Of a DNA stretch of 64,000 nucleotides, positions 1 to 11,743 are shown piece after piece (the stretch's first letter is position 1; every line of letters starts with the position of its first letter). The notes below the pieces were generated by a model. The model worked only from the letters and a program-made list of their open reading frames with translations, made no database searches and had not been told where the DNA came from. The stretch covers positions 19,082 through 83,081 of the forward strand of contig CALSCP010002399.1 of assembly GCA_943704425.1 (NCBI GenBank), read 5' to 3'. The position numbers and the translations under genes were made by a program. The DNA comes from Ministeria vibrans ATCC 50519. Its lineage: Eukaryota > Opisthokonta > Filasterea.

Positions 1-950
1 ACTGGTAGGTCGAGGGCGTGTTGGAACCGCTGTCATCCACGGCGAGCCAGTTTGTCACCGAATTGGTCAGAGGCGACAGGTCGTATTGTTCACCGGAGGT
101 CGCATCGGTGGCACGACACACGTTGTCGATGTTCTCCGTGGGCTTGGCGCACGCGTAGTTGGTGCGCCACTCAAAGGCGTACGTACAGTCCTCTTCAGCC
201 ACAAAGATGGGTTCGCCAATGTGGCCGGGATCGCACACAAAGAGGATGTAGGTGGATCGCTCGACGCCCGACTTGCACTGCGTCCCATGGGTGTACGTGA
301 GGACCAGGTTGCCGTTGTCATCGATGGTCGGTTGCGCGGCGTCACCCAAATCATAATCCTTGTCACCGGTTTTCTGACAGACACCCGACTTGGCCAGACA
401 GTTGAGCTGCAGCAAAGAGAGAGGGAGAGGAAGACAGAGAGGAGGCCTGGTCAGTGCGCGGGCGCGGCGCATGCAAACCAAGAGCGACGGATTGCGTAGC
501 GGCTTTTCGAATAAAGTGGGGAATTTTTTTCGTGTGTGTCAGAACTGGCGTTCTCTTTCGAAAACCCCGCCGAAGTTTCTCCAGAACCACAATAATACAT
601 CATCATTAAGTGCAATGGCAGAAGACGAGGGAAAAGCAAGGCGCGCAAACAGGCAGTCACACGATTATTCTTTTTTTTTTTTCTTGTTTTCTCTCTCTCT
701 CTCTCTCACACACACACAAAGACAGAAGACGTACGTCGGTGTTGGCCTGGTTGAGCGGCGCACACACATTCATGTAGTACTTGAAGGCGCTGTCCTGGCG
801 CGCGTCTTCGACAATCCAGTTCCCAGTGGTCTTGCGCAGGGGCGACAGGTCGTACGCGATGTTCGTCTTGGCGTCCGTCACCGAGCACGCTGGCGCCGCT
901 GCCGACGCGCCCCAGACCAGGCACAGAGCGATCAACGCAAAGGGGGTCAT
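1..950 (-). CDS. Cation-independent mannose-6-phosphate receptor-like (MRH-repeat) protein, 3' part outside window
   Basis: Exons (minus strand) 950-735 and 406 to beyond position 1. The start is the ATG at 950, followed by a hydrophobic signal peptide (about residues 1-18, ending ASAAA). Two MRH-type repeats can be read. The first begins ACSVTDAKTNIAYDLSPL and continues into exon 2 (NCLAKSGVCQ, then TYILFVCDPG). The second begins VCRATDATSGEQYDLSPL and runs off the window. The repeated Cys spacing, the YDLSPL signature and the conserved C-x3-D are those of MRH (CIMR) repeats, which bind mannose-6-phosphate or N-glycans in lysosomal enzyme sorting. Splice sites are GTACGT and TGCAG and the frame closes in phase 0. 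It shares a 128-bp divergent spacer with PDE6D. Ligand binding cannot be judged because the later repeats are missing. Confidence 0.82.
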
Positions 951-1078
951 TCTGGAGAACCGAGAAACAAATGAAGGGACAGAAGGTTATTAGGACTTTT
1001 AACTTTTGATTCACTCAAAGATCAATAGTGACTTTCTCACGACTTAATACTTATTCACTCATCTTCGTTCAAATCTTC
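951..1078. promoter_or_regulatory. Divergent promoter region between MRH receptor and PDE6D
   Basis: Only 128 bp separate the two start codons, so both promoters must lie here or overlap the 5' UTRs. It is AT-rich, has no clear TATA box, and carries a TTTGATT heptamer at 1005-1011 that recurs in other divergent spacers of this window. Confidence 0.45.
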
Positions 1079-1983
<905 letters not shown>

Positions 1984-2070
1984 ATCATCAGCGAGAGACA
2001 TACGACATACATGCAGAGAGAGAGAGAAATAAGAGAGAGCTGTAAACCAAACGAAAAAAAAATATTTTAT

Positions 2071-4022
2071 TCATTTGAAGGACTGAAGACCAGTGACGCC
2101 CCGTCCGATAATGAGACCGTGGATGTCGTGCGTTCCCTCGTACGTGTTCACCTACACGCAATTGTTTCATATAAAACAGAGTTACTACATTGTAAACTTG
2201 TGGTGGTTGTGTCGTTGTGCCGCATACCGTTTCGAGATTAAGCATATGGCGGACAATATGGAACTCATCGACAATGCCATTTCCACCCAACTACACATAT
2301 ACTGTAAGGTTGGACAGAAAAAAAAAAGAAGATATATGCACGCAATGCAAGACGGGTACCATGTCGCGGCAAAGGCGGGCGACGTCAAGAGCCTTCCCGC
2401 ACGAGTTGCGCTTAACCATTGAGACCATCTCGGGCTCCAGCAGTCCTTGCTCCTTAAGCCGCCCCACCTGGATCGCCCCGACCAGCGCAAACGCAAGCTC
2501 GCTCACACTGTCTGCCAACTTCTTTTGGATCAGTTGATTCGCTGCCAGTGGCTTGCCAAACTGCTTTCGGTCAATGGTGTACTGTCGCGCAACCTACACG
2601 AAGCAAGTCATCGGCACACACTATAAGAAAAATTATGCTCTATATAAAATATTATGAACCTCAACACAGTGCTCTCCGGCACCCAACGCGCCAAAGGCAA
2701 TGCCAAAGCGGGCCGAGTTCAGGCAGGAGAAGGGGCCGGCAAGGCCGCGTGCGCCTGGCAGCATGCGGTCCTTGTGCACGCGCACCTCGTCCATGCTGAT
2801 CCCGCCCGTCGGCGACGCACGCAGCGAGAACTTTCCCTTGATCTCGGGTGTCGTCAGCCCTTCCTGACCACGCTCCAGGATGAAGCCACACACCCGTCCA
2901 TTCTCCGCCTGGTTGCGTGCCCACACGATCATGACGTCGGCAACAGGTGCATTGGTGATCCACAGCTTGCTTCCGTTGAGCACGTAGTAGTCACCGTCCA
3001 GGCGTGCTTTGGTCTCCATCCCCGCTGGGTCGCTCCCGTGATTCGGTTCAGTAAGCCTAGAAGAGAAAAAAAAAGAAAGAGAGAAAGGCTGAGAAGAGCG
3101 AGGGATCAAGTGTGTGTGTGTGTGTGTGTGAGTAGTGTTTGTGCGCGTGTGTCTGAGTGCAGTGTACATGTAGATCAGGTCAATGCCGTGACATTGACTC
3201 TGACACATACGTACTTCTCTTACCCAAAGCATCCAATGAGGTCGCCATCGGCCATTTTCGGCAGGTACGTTTGCTTCTGCTCCTCACTGCCAAACTCGTT
3301 GATAGGATGCATTACAAGCGACGACTGCACACTCGCAGCGCTACGGTAACTCGAGTCCACGCGTTCGATTTCACGGGCAATCAGACCGTATGTGACGGGA
3401 CTCACACCGGGGCAGCCGTACCCACTGATCGTCGCACCTACATCCAAACAAACGAATGCAATAAGAAATCGTAGTGTGTTGTGTCACGCTCGTCGCAAGT
3501 GCCATACCAAGCATGCCCATGGAACCCATCTCCTTCATGACGGGACGCACTTCAGCGGCGTCTTCGTTCCGCCAGGCCTGCACAATGCGAGGCGCCAGCT
3601 TGGTGTCGCAGTACTGTCGCACCGTGTCGCGCACAGCGCGCTCGTCTGCCTGCGCGGGAAGCAAGGGAGTCAGAGCCAACACACATGCACACGCCGCGCA
3701 CGCAGCCGACGCGTCTGCGCAGCAGCAGCAGCCGCTCAGAGCGGGTTTGGGGCGATGGAACGTGCGTGGGATGAGCGCCGAAACGACACTCCATCGTGTG
3801 AAACACCTACCGTCAACAGAGTGTCACTGTTCAGCGGGTCGTCCCATCGAAACCTACACAGGGAGGCGGCAAGGGTCAAGGCAACACGTCCGGCGTCATC
3901 GATCGATGACGTTCGATTGGTGGGTTTCTTTGGTACGATGATTTAGAACTGGTGGACGACAATGACCGGGCAATGACCGCCCTCGTGACGGTGCGTAGAG
4001 ACATCACCGATGATTGCATCAT
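2071..4022 (-). CDS. GCDH: Glutaryl-CoA dehydrogenase, mitochondrial
   Basis: Exons (minus strand) 4022-3937, 3853-3811, 3649-3508, 3437-3224, 3056-2660, 2593-2360, 2290-2228 and 2151-2071 give 419 residues (family about 430). The frame closes at every junction. Exon 1 encodes a basic, Ser/Arg-rich, acid-free leader ([20 protein letters not shown]), a typical mitochondrial presequence, which supports this start. Family signatures are [73 protein letters not shown] and [17 protein letters not shown]; the Glu of YEGTHD is the acyl-CoA dehydrogenase catalytic base. The enzyme is an FAD-dependent oxidative decarboxylase that makes crotonyl-CoA in lysine and tryptophan degradation. The intron at 3057-3223 contains a (TG)n tract. 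One donor (GTTCAT at 2659) is weak. Confidence 0.96.
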
Positions 4023-4313
4023 GGTAAAGCAAACGTAAAATAATAATAATAATTTATATTTCTAATTTCCGATCTCCGAATGACCGAATTCCCGTCCTGT
4101 TGTAATGAGTAAATTGAATACCGGTTGATCGCACTTCCAAACTCCAAATAAGAGTCGTCCTGGGCTAAGCACTCTTTTGTTCAAATTTCGCTTCATGGTT
4201 CTGAGCTGTTGTGGATCTGTTTGTGGCGTCGCTTGGTGTTGTCGCTTCGTTGTGATTTGACTTTTTCTTCTTCTTCAAAATCATTCATTAATTAAAGGGT
4301 TGTCTTCATTTAT

Positions 4314-4635
4314 TTATTGCGTTCGCCGAATGAGACCGTGCTCACTGAGAGCGGCCAAACACTTGGCGGCCGATTCTTTGACGGCGGGCTCTTCCTGAGG
4401 GTTGGCAAACACAGCTGTGACCACCTCGAGTGCGTCGTCTTTGTTCATGAACTGGACAAACAAAAGCACAAAAAATTAGACAGGTCGTCTCCTCTCTTTG
4501 CTCCTCTACCTGCTCGGCAAGCTCACGCGAGTGACGCAACAGATTCTGAATGACATGCAGAGCACGCACCTTGAGCTCCTTCTCACGCACAAGCATCTCC
4601 TTGAGAATCTGCACTGCTTGTTCGTGCGCCAGCAT
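4314..4635 (-). CDS. Small armadillo/HEAT-like protein, 5' end unresolved
   Basis: Two 3' exons are clear: 4635-4510 and 4451-4314 (minus strand), joined in phase 0 across GTAGAG/TCCAG. They encode a helical, Leu-rich tail (QAVQILKEMLVREKELKVRA, HVIQNLLRHSRELAEQ, then CLAALSEHGLIRRTQ and TAA) that looks like the last ARM/HEAT repeats. The ATG at 4635 directly follows a good polypyrimidine tract and AG, so this is probably an internal exon and not the start. A candidate upstream exon ends with donor CAG|GTACCG at 5182 (frame PELLSSASFARSILQ), in matching phase. I could not find its start. I do not recognise the family. Confidence 0.5.
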
Positions 4636-4673
4636 CTAACAGAACAGCCAAGAGGAGTGAGAGAGGAGAACAG

Positions 4674-4705
<32 letters not shown>

Positions 4706-5422
4706 AAAAAAAAAGCTAATGCGAAAAAAAGAGAGCTGATGGGGCGAAAGGTAGCAAGCTAGAAACCCCTTACGAGACAAGAGATCGGCAGGGCGCGTGC
4801 CGAAGGAGCGGGCGATTGCGTGAAACGAGCGGTTTTTCAAATGGAAAGAAAAAAACGAGCTGATAAAATCGAATGGGAGAGGATAGGCGCACATGCTGCG
4901 GGGCAAGGGCTTGAGCACGGCACCCGGATGGGGTGCGTGGGGTACGGGTGCGACTGGGACACCTGTGCGTTTGACATGACGACAAGAAACGTCTGCTGCT
5001 CTTTTTTTTTCTCCCCTTTGAAAGTGGTCTAGCGCCGGAGTGGAGGGCGGGTGCGTCCATGCGCGCAGCCAAGGTTGCAGCGGGGCCCGGGGAGCGGGCG
5101 GTGGGGCCGGCAGAAGCGCGGCAGGGCGCCGAGGAGCATGGGAGCGGGCGAGTGACAGATGGGAGGAGCATGAGACGGTACCTGAAGGATAGAACGCGCA
5201 AAGGAGGCCGACGAAAGCAGCTCAGGAGTCTGAGACGCGGTTTCACAGCCACAAAACGAAAGTCAAAAGTTTGGTCTTTGATAGTTTGATTCGTTAATAA
5301 ATCGTTCCGTCTGTGCTTATGCGACAAAGTGATCGAGAAATCAATTTGCAATCAATCAGCATTCTCTTCCCTCCTTCCCTTCCCGAGCCCCGTCAACTTG
5401 CTTGAGGCACTCGGGGAAGACT
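4636..5422. other. Long intron / 5' region of the ARM-like gene and NDUFS1 promoter
   Basis: This stretch holds a run of about 30 A at 4674-4703, a possible 5' exon of the ARM-like gene near 5182-5229 and the AT-rich NDUFS1 upstream region with TTTGATT at 5285-5291. GC-rich DNA at 5040-5160 has open frames but no recognisable protein. Confidence 0.35.
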
Positions 5423-6648
5423 ATGTTTGGAAGATCGTTAACGCCGGCTGCAGCAGGTGAGGAGAGAGAGAGGAGAGAGAGAGATTGAGAGAGAGGATTC
5501 CGTTTTCTGTCCCACACCTCGTCAGGGGTTTCCCGTTCTCTCAGCTCACTCACCCGTGTCGTCTGTCCTTGTGACGCTGGAGCTCTTTTGTTGTTGTTTG
5601 CTTTTTTTTTTTTTTTTTGAAGCATTCAGAAATGGTTCGTTTGGGCTTTTTTTTTTCACGTCTTCGTTTTGCGCTCTTGTCGTGTTCTCAGCTCACCCTT
5701 TACCATTGTTTCTCTGTGCAGCGGTTCGTTCTGCGCGATTCTTACACTCGGCCCCGAAAGCGCTTGCGGCTGTGCCCGCTAAGGAGCCCGAACAGGTTGA
5801 GGTTTTCGTCGACGGGCAAAGTGTCAAAGTTGCGCCTGGCTCGTCGATTTTACTGGTAAGCCCGCGGTTTTCGTCTGCGCTGTGTGTTGTCCCGATCTCT
5901 TTACTCCTATGGCGCGCTTCTGCTGTTGATTTCGAGCCAGGTTTTATGGGGTTTTAACGTCACTTTGAAAAAAAAAAACGCGTTTGCTCTCTTGGCACTC
6001 TCTTATGGCTCACATCTACTCATTCTCTCTCTCACTCTCACACTCTCTTTTTTCTAGGCATGCGAGAAGGTTGGCGTTGAGATACCTCGATTCTGCTACC
6101 ACGAGCGCCTTGCCATTGCCGGCAACTGTCGCATGTGTCTGGTGGAGGTGGAGAAGTCGCCGAAGCCTGTGGCGTCGTGTGCGATGCCTGTGATGCCTGG
6201 CATGAAAATCAAGACCAACACGCCCATCGCAAAGAAGGCGCGTGAAGGTGTGATGGAGTTTCTCCTTGTAAACCATCCTCTTGACTGTCCCATTTGCGAT
6301 CAGGTGCACAACTATTATCAAATGTAATATTATTAATAATGTTTCATTCTTCATTTGTTAGGCTGGCGAGTGTGATTTGCAGGATCAGTCGATGGGCTTT
6401 GGCAGCGATCGATCGCGCTTTGTGGACAACGTGTTCTCAGGCAAGCGTGCGGTGGAGGACAAGAACATTGGACCGCTGGTGAAGACGGTGATGACGCGCT
6501 GCATCCACTGCACGCGATGTGTGCGGTTTGGCGCGGACATTGCGGGCGTGGAGACGCTGGGCACGACGGGCCGTGGCTCAGACATGCAGGTATGTTAGAG
6601 AGTACGAGAGGGAGTAAGAGACGTGTGTGCCTTTGTGGTGTGTGTTGT

Positions 6649-6690
<42 letters not shown>

Positions 6691-8516
6691 TCGTGCGCGC
6701 GCTAGTATGTGCTCGTATGTGCATTGTACTTTTTGTGCTTAGTGTGAGCATATTGATATGTCTGATTGTTTTCTCTCTCTGTGACAGATTGGGACCTATG
6801 TTGAGAAAATGTTCAAGAGTGAGCTGTCGGGCAACATTGTCGACCTGTGTCCCGTCGGAGCTCTGACCAACAAGCCGTACGCGTTTACGGCGCGCCCATG
6901 GGAGCTGCGGACGACGGAGAGCATTGATGTGTTTGATGCGGTGGGCAGCAACATCCGAGTGAACACGCGTGCGGGTGAGGTCATGCGGGTCCTGCCGCGT
7001 ATCAACGACCATGTCAACGAGGAGTGGCTTGCCGACAAGAGGTATGCACGCGTTCTCGTTCTGTTCTGTTTCTATTCTGTTCCCTTGCGTGTTTTTTTTT
7101 TGTTTGTTTTTTCTTTTGCATGTGGTCTGGACTGATTGTTGTTTTAGTCGATATGCAGTGGATGGACTGAAGCGACAGCGTCTGACGTCGCCAATGATGA
7201 AGGTGGACGGGCGGCTGCAGGGAGTGTCGTGGGAGACTGCACTGGAGGCGGTTGCGGCGCGGTTGAAGCAGACAGGCGCGGACAAGACGGCGCTAGTGGC
7301 GGGCGGGATGGCTGATGCAGAGGCACTGGTCGCGTACAAGGATCTGCTGGGCGGACGCAATGTGTTTATTGGAGACAATGTGCCGGCAACGGGTCGTGAT
7401 GGCGAGGCGCGTGTGCGTGCGTCATACCTGTTCAACAGCCGCATTATTGGTGTCGAAGAGGCCGATGTCATTCTGTTGGTGGGCACCAACCCGCGCTACG
7501 AGGCACCGCTCGTCAACTCGCGCATCCGCAAGGCGTATGTGCAGACCGAGCCTCGCATTGGCGTTGTGGGCGACGTGGGCACGCTCAACTATGGTGCAGA
7601 GTCGCTCGGTACGACCGCGTCGGTGCTAAAGGATCTTGCGAGCGGCAAGGGCGCTTTTGCGGATGTGCTGAGCAAGGCCAAGCGACCCATGATCATTGTG
7701 GGCACGGCGGGACTGCAAGGCCGCGCGGATGCAGCTGCCGTCATGGCACTGGCACAGAAGATTGCACTGCGCTGCACGAGCGCCGACAAGGACTGGCAGC
7801 CGTTTAATGTGCTGCACTCACAGGCGAGCACAGTTGCGGCGCTCGACTTGGGCTATACCCCCGCTGCAGACACACACCTTGCCGCGATCAAGCCCAACCT
7901 GCTCTTTATGTATGGCGCCGATGATGAGCGTGTCTCTCGCGCCACTCTTCCCAAAGACTGTTTCGTCGTGTACCAGGTATCATCAAACAACGACAGTGGA
8001 GCAACGACAACTCCACAGACGTACTAATAATAATATAATATATTTTTTGTGTGCTTTATGTAGGGCCATCATGGTGACCACGGAGCACACATGGCGGATG
8101 TGATCCTTCCTGGTGCAGCCTATACGGAAAAGGATGGGACGTACGCCAACACGGAGGGCCGCAGTCAGACGACGCGTCGTGCGGTGACACCACCAGGCAT
8201 GGCACGCGAGGACTGGAAGATTGTACGTGCACTGAGTGAGTTTGCGGACGCCCCACTGCCGTACGACACACTCGGCGAGGTGCGAAGCCGGCTGTTTAAA
8301 GCAGCACCGCACCTGGAGCACTATGAGTCGATTGTGAGCACGGGTGAGACGCTCCCGGCGCCTACGGTGCCCACAACGGCTGTGCTCAAGGAGCCCTTGA
8401 GGCCGCCCATGCGTGCTCTGCGTGACTACTACCGCACTGATCCCATCAGCCGTGCCTCCAAGGTTATGGCCGAGTGCGTTGAGAGTGTGGACGAGATGCC
8501 CGGCGAGGAGTGTTGA
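5423..8516 (+). CDS. NDUFS1: NADH-ubiquinone oxidoreductase 75 kDa subunit (complex I)
   Basis: Exons 5423-5456, 5722-5855, 6058-6303, 6362-6589, 6788-7041, 7148-7976 and 8064-8516 give 725 residues, matching the family's roughly 727. Exon 1 plus the start of exon 2 encodes a mitochondrial presequence ([19 protein letters not shown]). Iron-sulfur ligands are visible: the 2Fe-2S segment ([19 protein letters not shown]), the His-Cys ligand region ([19 protein letters not shown]) and the 4Fe-4S segment (CIHCTRC, then [11 protein letters not shown]). The molybdopterin-oxidoreductase-like C-terminal half follows ([19 protein letters not shown], then [12 protein letters not shown]). This is the largest subunit of the N module, passing electrons from the FMN side to the Q module. 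Nuclear coding with a presequence implies import into the matrix. The intron after exon 4 contains a long (TG)n. Confidence 0.97.
6650..6689 (+). repeat. (TG)n microsatellite in NDUFS1 intron 4
   Basis: A nearly pure TG run lies within the 198-bp intron 6590-6787. Similar TG/CA runs occur in introns at 3111-3130, 35640-35668, 42441-42472 and 62812-62840. Confidence 0.9.
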
Positions 8517-9182
8517 AAGAAGAAGGAGAGAGAAAAGGAGAGTGAACAATCTGTGTGGGTGAGAGAGGGACAATTTTTCGAGAGAATGAAAAAGAAAACA
8601 AACGAAATTTAACCAGAGATTGTTATTTTCTACCTCTTCTTCTTCTTCTTCTTCACAACCTCCTTCGTCACTATTGGTTCTAGGATTGAATTAATGGTTC
8701 TTCTTTTGTAATTTTCATCTTCTTCGTCAGATAATCAGTCTGTCCTCGCTCCGGCGCTTTCTCTCGGGTCTCGAGTCTCGACGCTCGTGCGAATGAGTCG
8801 TGTACTGAGTAGCGTCGAAAGTGGTTCTGAGTTGTTTGTCTTGTCGCTTTTCGTTTGTCATTCAGAAATGAGTAGAAAAAAGAATAACTCCTTCACACAT
8901 TGGACTGAGTCCATTCCCCAGTTAGGGAGTCACCCAGATAGTCCGTTGCCAACAACTTGCCGTTTATTTGCCAATAGGCCAGTACTTTCCAGTCATCAAA
9001 TATCAATGAATATTCAGAAGAAGAGAATCTGATTGGTTGAAGATTGAATTTTTTTTCTTCTGATTATTTTCGCACCTTTTCCGAGATATTCACGACAGAG
9101 TCTCTCGTCCGATCTCAGCCAATCCTATTCATTCTTTCTCTTTTTTTTTATAACCCTGAAGCAAGGTTGACCAGAGTGGAAC
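8517..9182. other. Intergenic region, NDUFS1 3' side to cyclin promoter
   Basis: No gene is supported. A (TTC)n tract lies at 8635-8655. A TGATTGG (inverted CCAAT-type) motif lies about 155 bp upstream of the cyclin start. Confidence 0.4.
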
Positions 9183-11644
9183 ATGGACGGCACAGCCATG
9201 GATACGGGGCCCGAAGCGGGGCTGCCCCGGCGGACTGAGGTGGCGCGCGATCAAGACGCCGCCTGCTACCTCGACGAGGACGCCATCTCGCAGATGCTTA
9301 TCGATGAGCGACTCTACATGGTACGATCTACTAGTTTTCCGCTCTTGCGGCCCGCCGGATTGCCATGTCTTGCCGCGTTGGCGCTTGGAGAAAAAAAAAA
9401 AAAGACCCATTCCCATGATGTTGTGTCTCACGCGCCATTGGGTGTGTTTCAGGCGGATTCCCAGTACCTGGCTACTGTTCAGGGTAACACCATCCGTCCA
9501 TGGATGCGACAGGAGCTTTGCGAATGGATTTTGGAGGTACGAGCGTTTTTTTTTCGGTCGCGCATGTTTTGGCATGTTGCTTTTTGCTTTGCCAAGTTCG
9601 CCATGAGCATTTTCGCCGGGTCCCGTCCCCTATCGTTTGCAGCAAGTGCTTGCAGTCTGTGGTCTGTGTCGTGTGGTTCTGCGTCGCGTGCGATTCGTCG
9701 CCTAGCGGCTCCCCTGACCGCTTTTGTCGCGAGCTGTCAACATCAGACGATTTTTTTTTTTGCAAGTTTTCGCTGGCATGGTCGTTGTAGACGCCATCGG
9801 CTGAAACATTTTGCTGGAGTAGCACCGTGTTGCTTTCACGGGCCCATACATAGCGGATTCTGCGCCGTAGCGGGTGTCGTCGGGCCGCGTGCCTCACATA
9901 AAAAAAAAGGTTTTTTTTTTTGCTGGAGGATTGCTCATCGCTCCGCCGTGCTCTTCTTGCGATATTCTCTGCATGGGGCCATTTTGGCGATTGCATCGCT
10001 GGTGGTGGTGCGAGAAGGGCTCGTCGGCGCGTCCAACGGAGCTGGATCCCTCGTTTCTTCGGCCGACTGCCGCAATATCACTGCAGCGTACACGGCCCAT
10101 TGTGGCCCCGGTTTCCTCGGACACCACTAGAAATACGCCGGCGCACCCCTGGCCTCCAGGAGTTTTCGGTTTGCGTGCGAATCCGCCGGTGGTGGTGTCT
10201 GTTCCACTGCAATGTGTGAAAAAAAACACCATCGTTCTGCCGCTGTCGATTCCATCTTGTGACCCCTGCGATCTGCGCCTCGTGTCTACTTGCGCTTTAC
10301 TCTACCCCTCCCCTTGAGATTCTCTCCGGGATTTCGTCGCGATCAGTCGCTTTGGCCTCTGAAAAAGAAAAAAAAAGAAAACACACCACCAAAAAAAAAC
10401 GAGTCTCTCTGTTGTTTGATACCCCTCGGGCTGTGTCACTCGCGCACATGACGCTGGACGGTGTTTTTTATGCGTCCCTATCTTGCTTGGCCCTTCACCG
10501 CACTTTATTTCCATTGCCCAATGACTGGTCTTCTTTGTTTACTTTGTGTTTTGTCGTTTTTTTTATCATCTTTTTTTTTTTGTTGATTTTTTTTTTTTCG
10601 TTTGTAGGTGGCTGATTTGTACCGGGTGAGCACGGATATATATGGGTTGGCAGTGAACCTGGTGGATCGATGTTTGTCGCGCTTTCCTCTGGAAACGCGT
10701 CATCTCCAACTGTTGGGCGCAATGTGCCTGCAAGTCGCGTGCAAGCTGAAGGAATCCACTGCTCTGAGTGTAAGCATTGCTTACTACCTGTGCACCATCT
10801 TTCCATCGCTTGTTTCCTTACTCTTTTTTGTTTTTTTTTGTTGTTTTTTTTGTATTTCTTTGCTTGGTAGACGGCGGAATTGATCGCGTTCTCAGACAAT
10901 GCGTTTACATTTGAGCAAGCGCGTATTATGGAACACACAGTGCTAGAGCGTCTGGACTGGAGACTGTCGGCCGTGACGCCACACGACTGGCTCGAAGTGT
11001 TGTTGTGCCGCAGTCAGTTTTCGCCCGAGGTGTCTCATGCGCTGCGCCACGACGCACGTCACTTTATTGACATGGCACTCACACGCTATGTGTCGTTGGG
11101 GTTCAGTCCATCGCTCATTGCCAGTGCTGCACTGCTCAATGCGGCCGACTATGCAGCGCCTGCCTTGCCTCTCACACTCATTGGTCGTCTGCCCGCGGTC
11201 ATTGTCCATCTGTTGCGTCTCCATAACGACCGTCGTCTGTTCAAGTGCACACGCATGCTCAGACGCATTATTGTCGCACTCACACAGCAACAGCAACAAC
11301 AACCAGAGAGCGAAGATGAAGACAACGCAGATGACGGCAACGACGACGACAACCACAACCGTCACCGCCAACGCAACAATAGCGAGGGCGGGGAGGAGGA
11401 AGGCGGCAACGACAGCGGCAGCCATGTTAACAACGGCAACAGCAATCCAGGTAGCGCCACGCAGCAACCTCCACCACCGCCTCCGCCCCAGCGTCTTCCG
11501 CACGCCTCTGTGTCGCAGAGTGAGCTGTCCACCCCCGAGTCCTCTCGCGCCAGTTCCTCCCATGACAACAGTGCCAGTCCTCTCTTCTTCGCTCCCATTC
11601 CCCTCTCCCATGAAACTGCCTATCACGCCTCTCTTGCCATGTAA
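9183..11644 (+). CDS. D-type (G1) cyclin
   Basis: Exons 9183-9320, 9453-9536, 10608-10769 and 10871-11644 give 385 residues. The cyclin box opens with the MRAIL-type helix (MRQELCEWILEVADLYR) and continues with LVDRCLSRFPLETRHLQLLG, CLQVACKLKES and a second fold (LERLDWRLSAVTPHDWLEVL). The spacing and the VACKLKE helix fit D/G1 cyclins, which activate CDK4/6-type kinases in the G1-S transition. No LxCxE motif is visible, so a direct pocket-protein contact is not shown. The tail is low complexity: short poly-Q, an acidic Asp/Asn stretch, poly-Pro and Ser/Thr-Pro sites that could act as degrons. Intron 2 is unusually long (1071 bp). Fold assignment is secure; the D subtype is likely. Confidence 0.85.
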
Positions 11645-11743
11645 TTCTGTAACACTATATACAACACAGGAATGTTTGTTGTTTTTCTTTTTTTCTTTTT
11701 TTTTTTCTTTTTTTTTTCTATTTCTGTTGGATGAGACGGAATT

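Noticed and set aside
4583-4918. Poly-Phe/poly-Lys frames around the A-run at 4674
   Set aside because: Translation of a homopolymer inside an intron or 5' region; no support as a protein.
10943-11626. Long minus-strand frame opposite the cyclin tail
   Set aside because: The frame is open because of the CAA/GAC-rich coding strand. It carries no motifs, and the plus frame has the cyclin fold.
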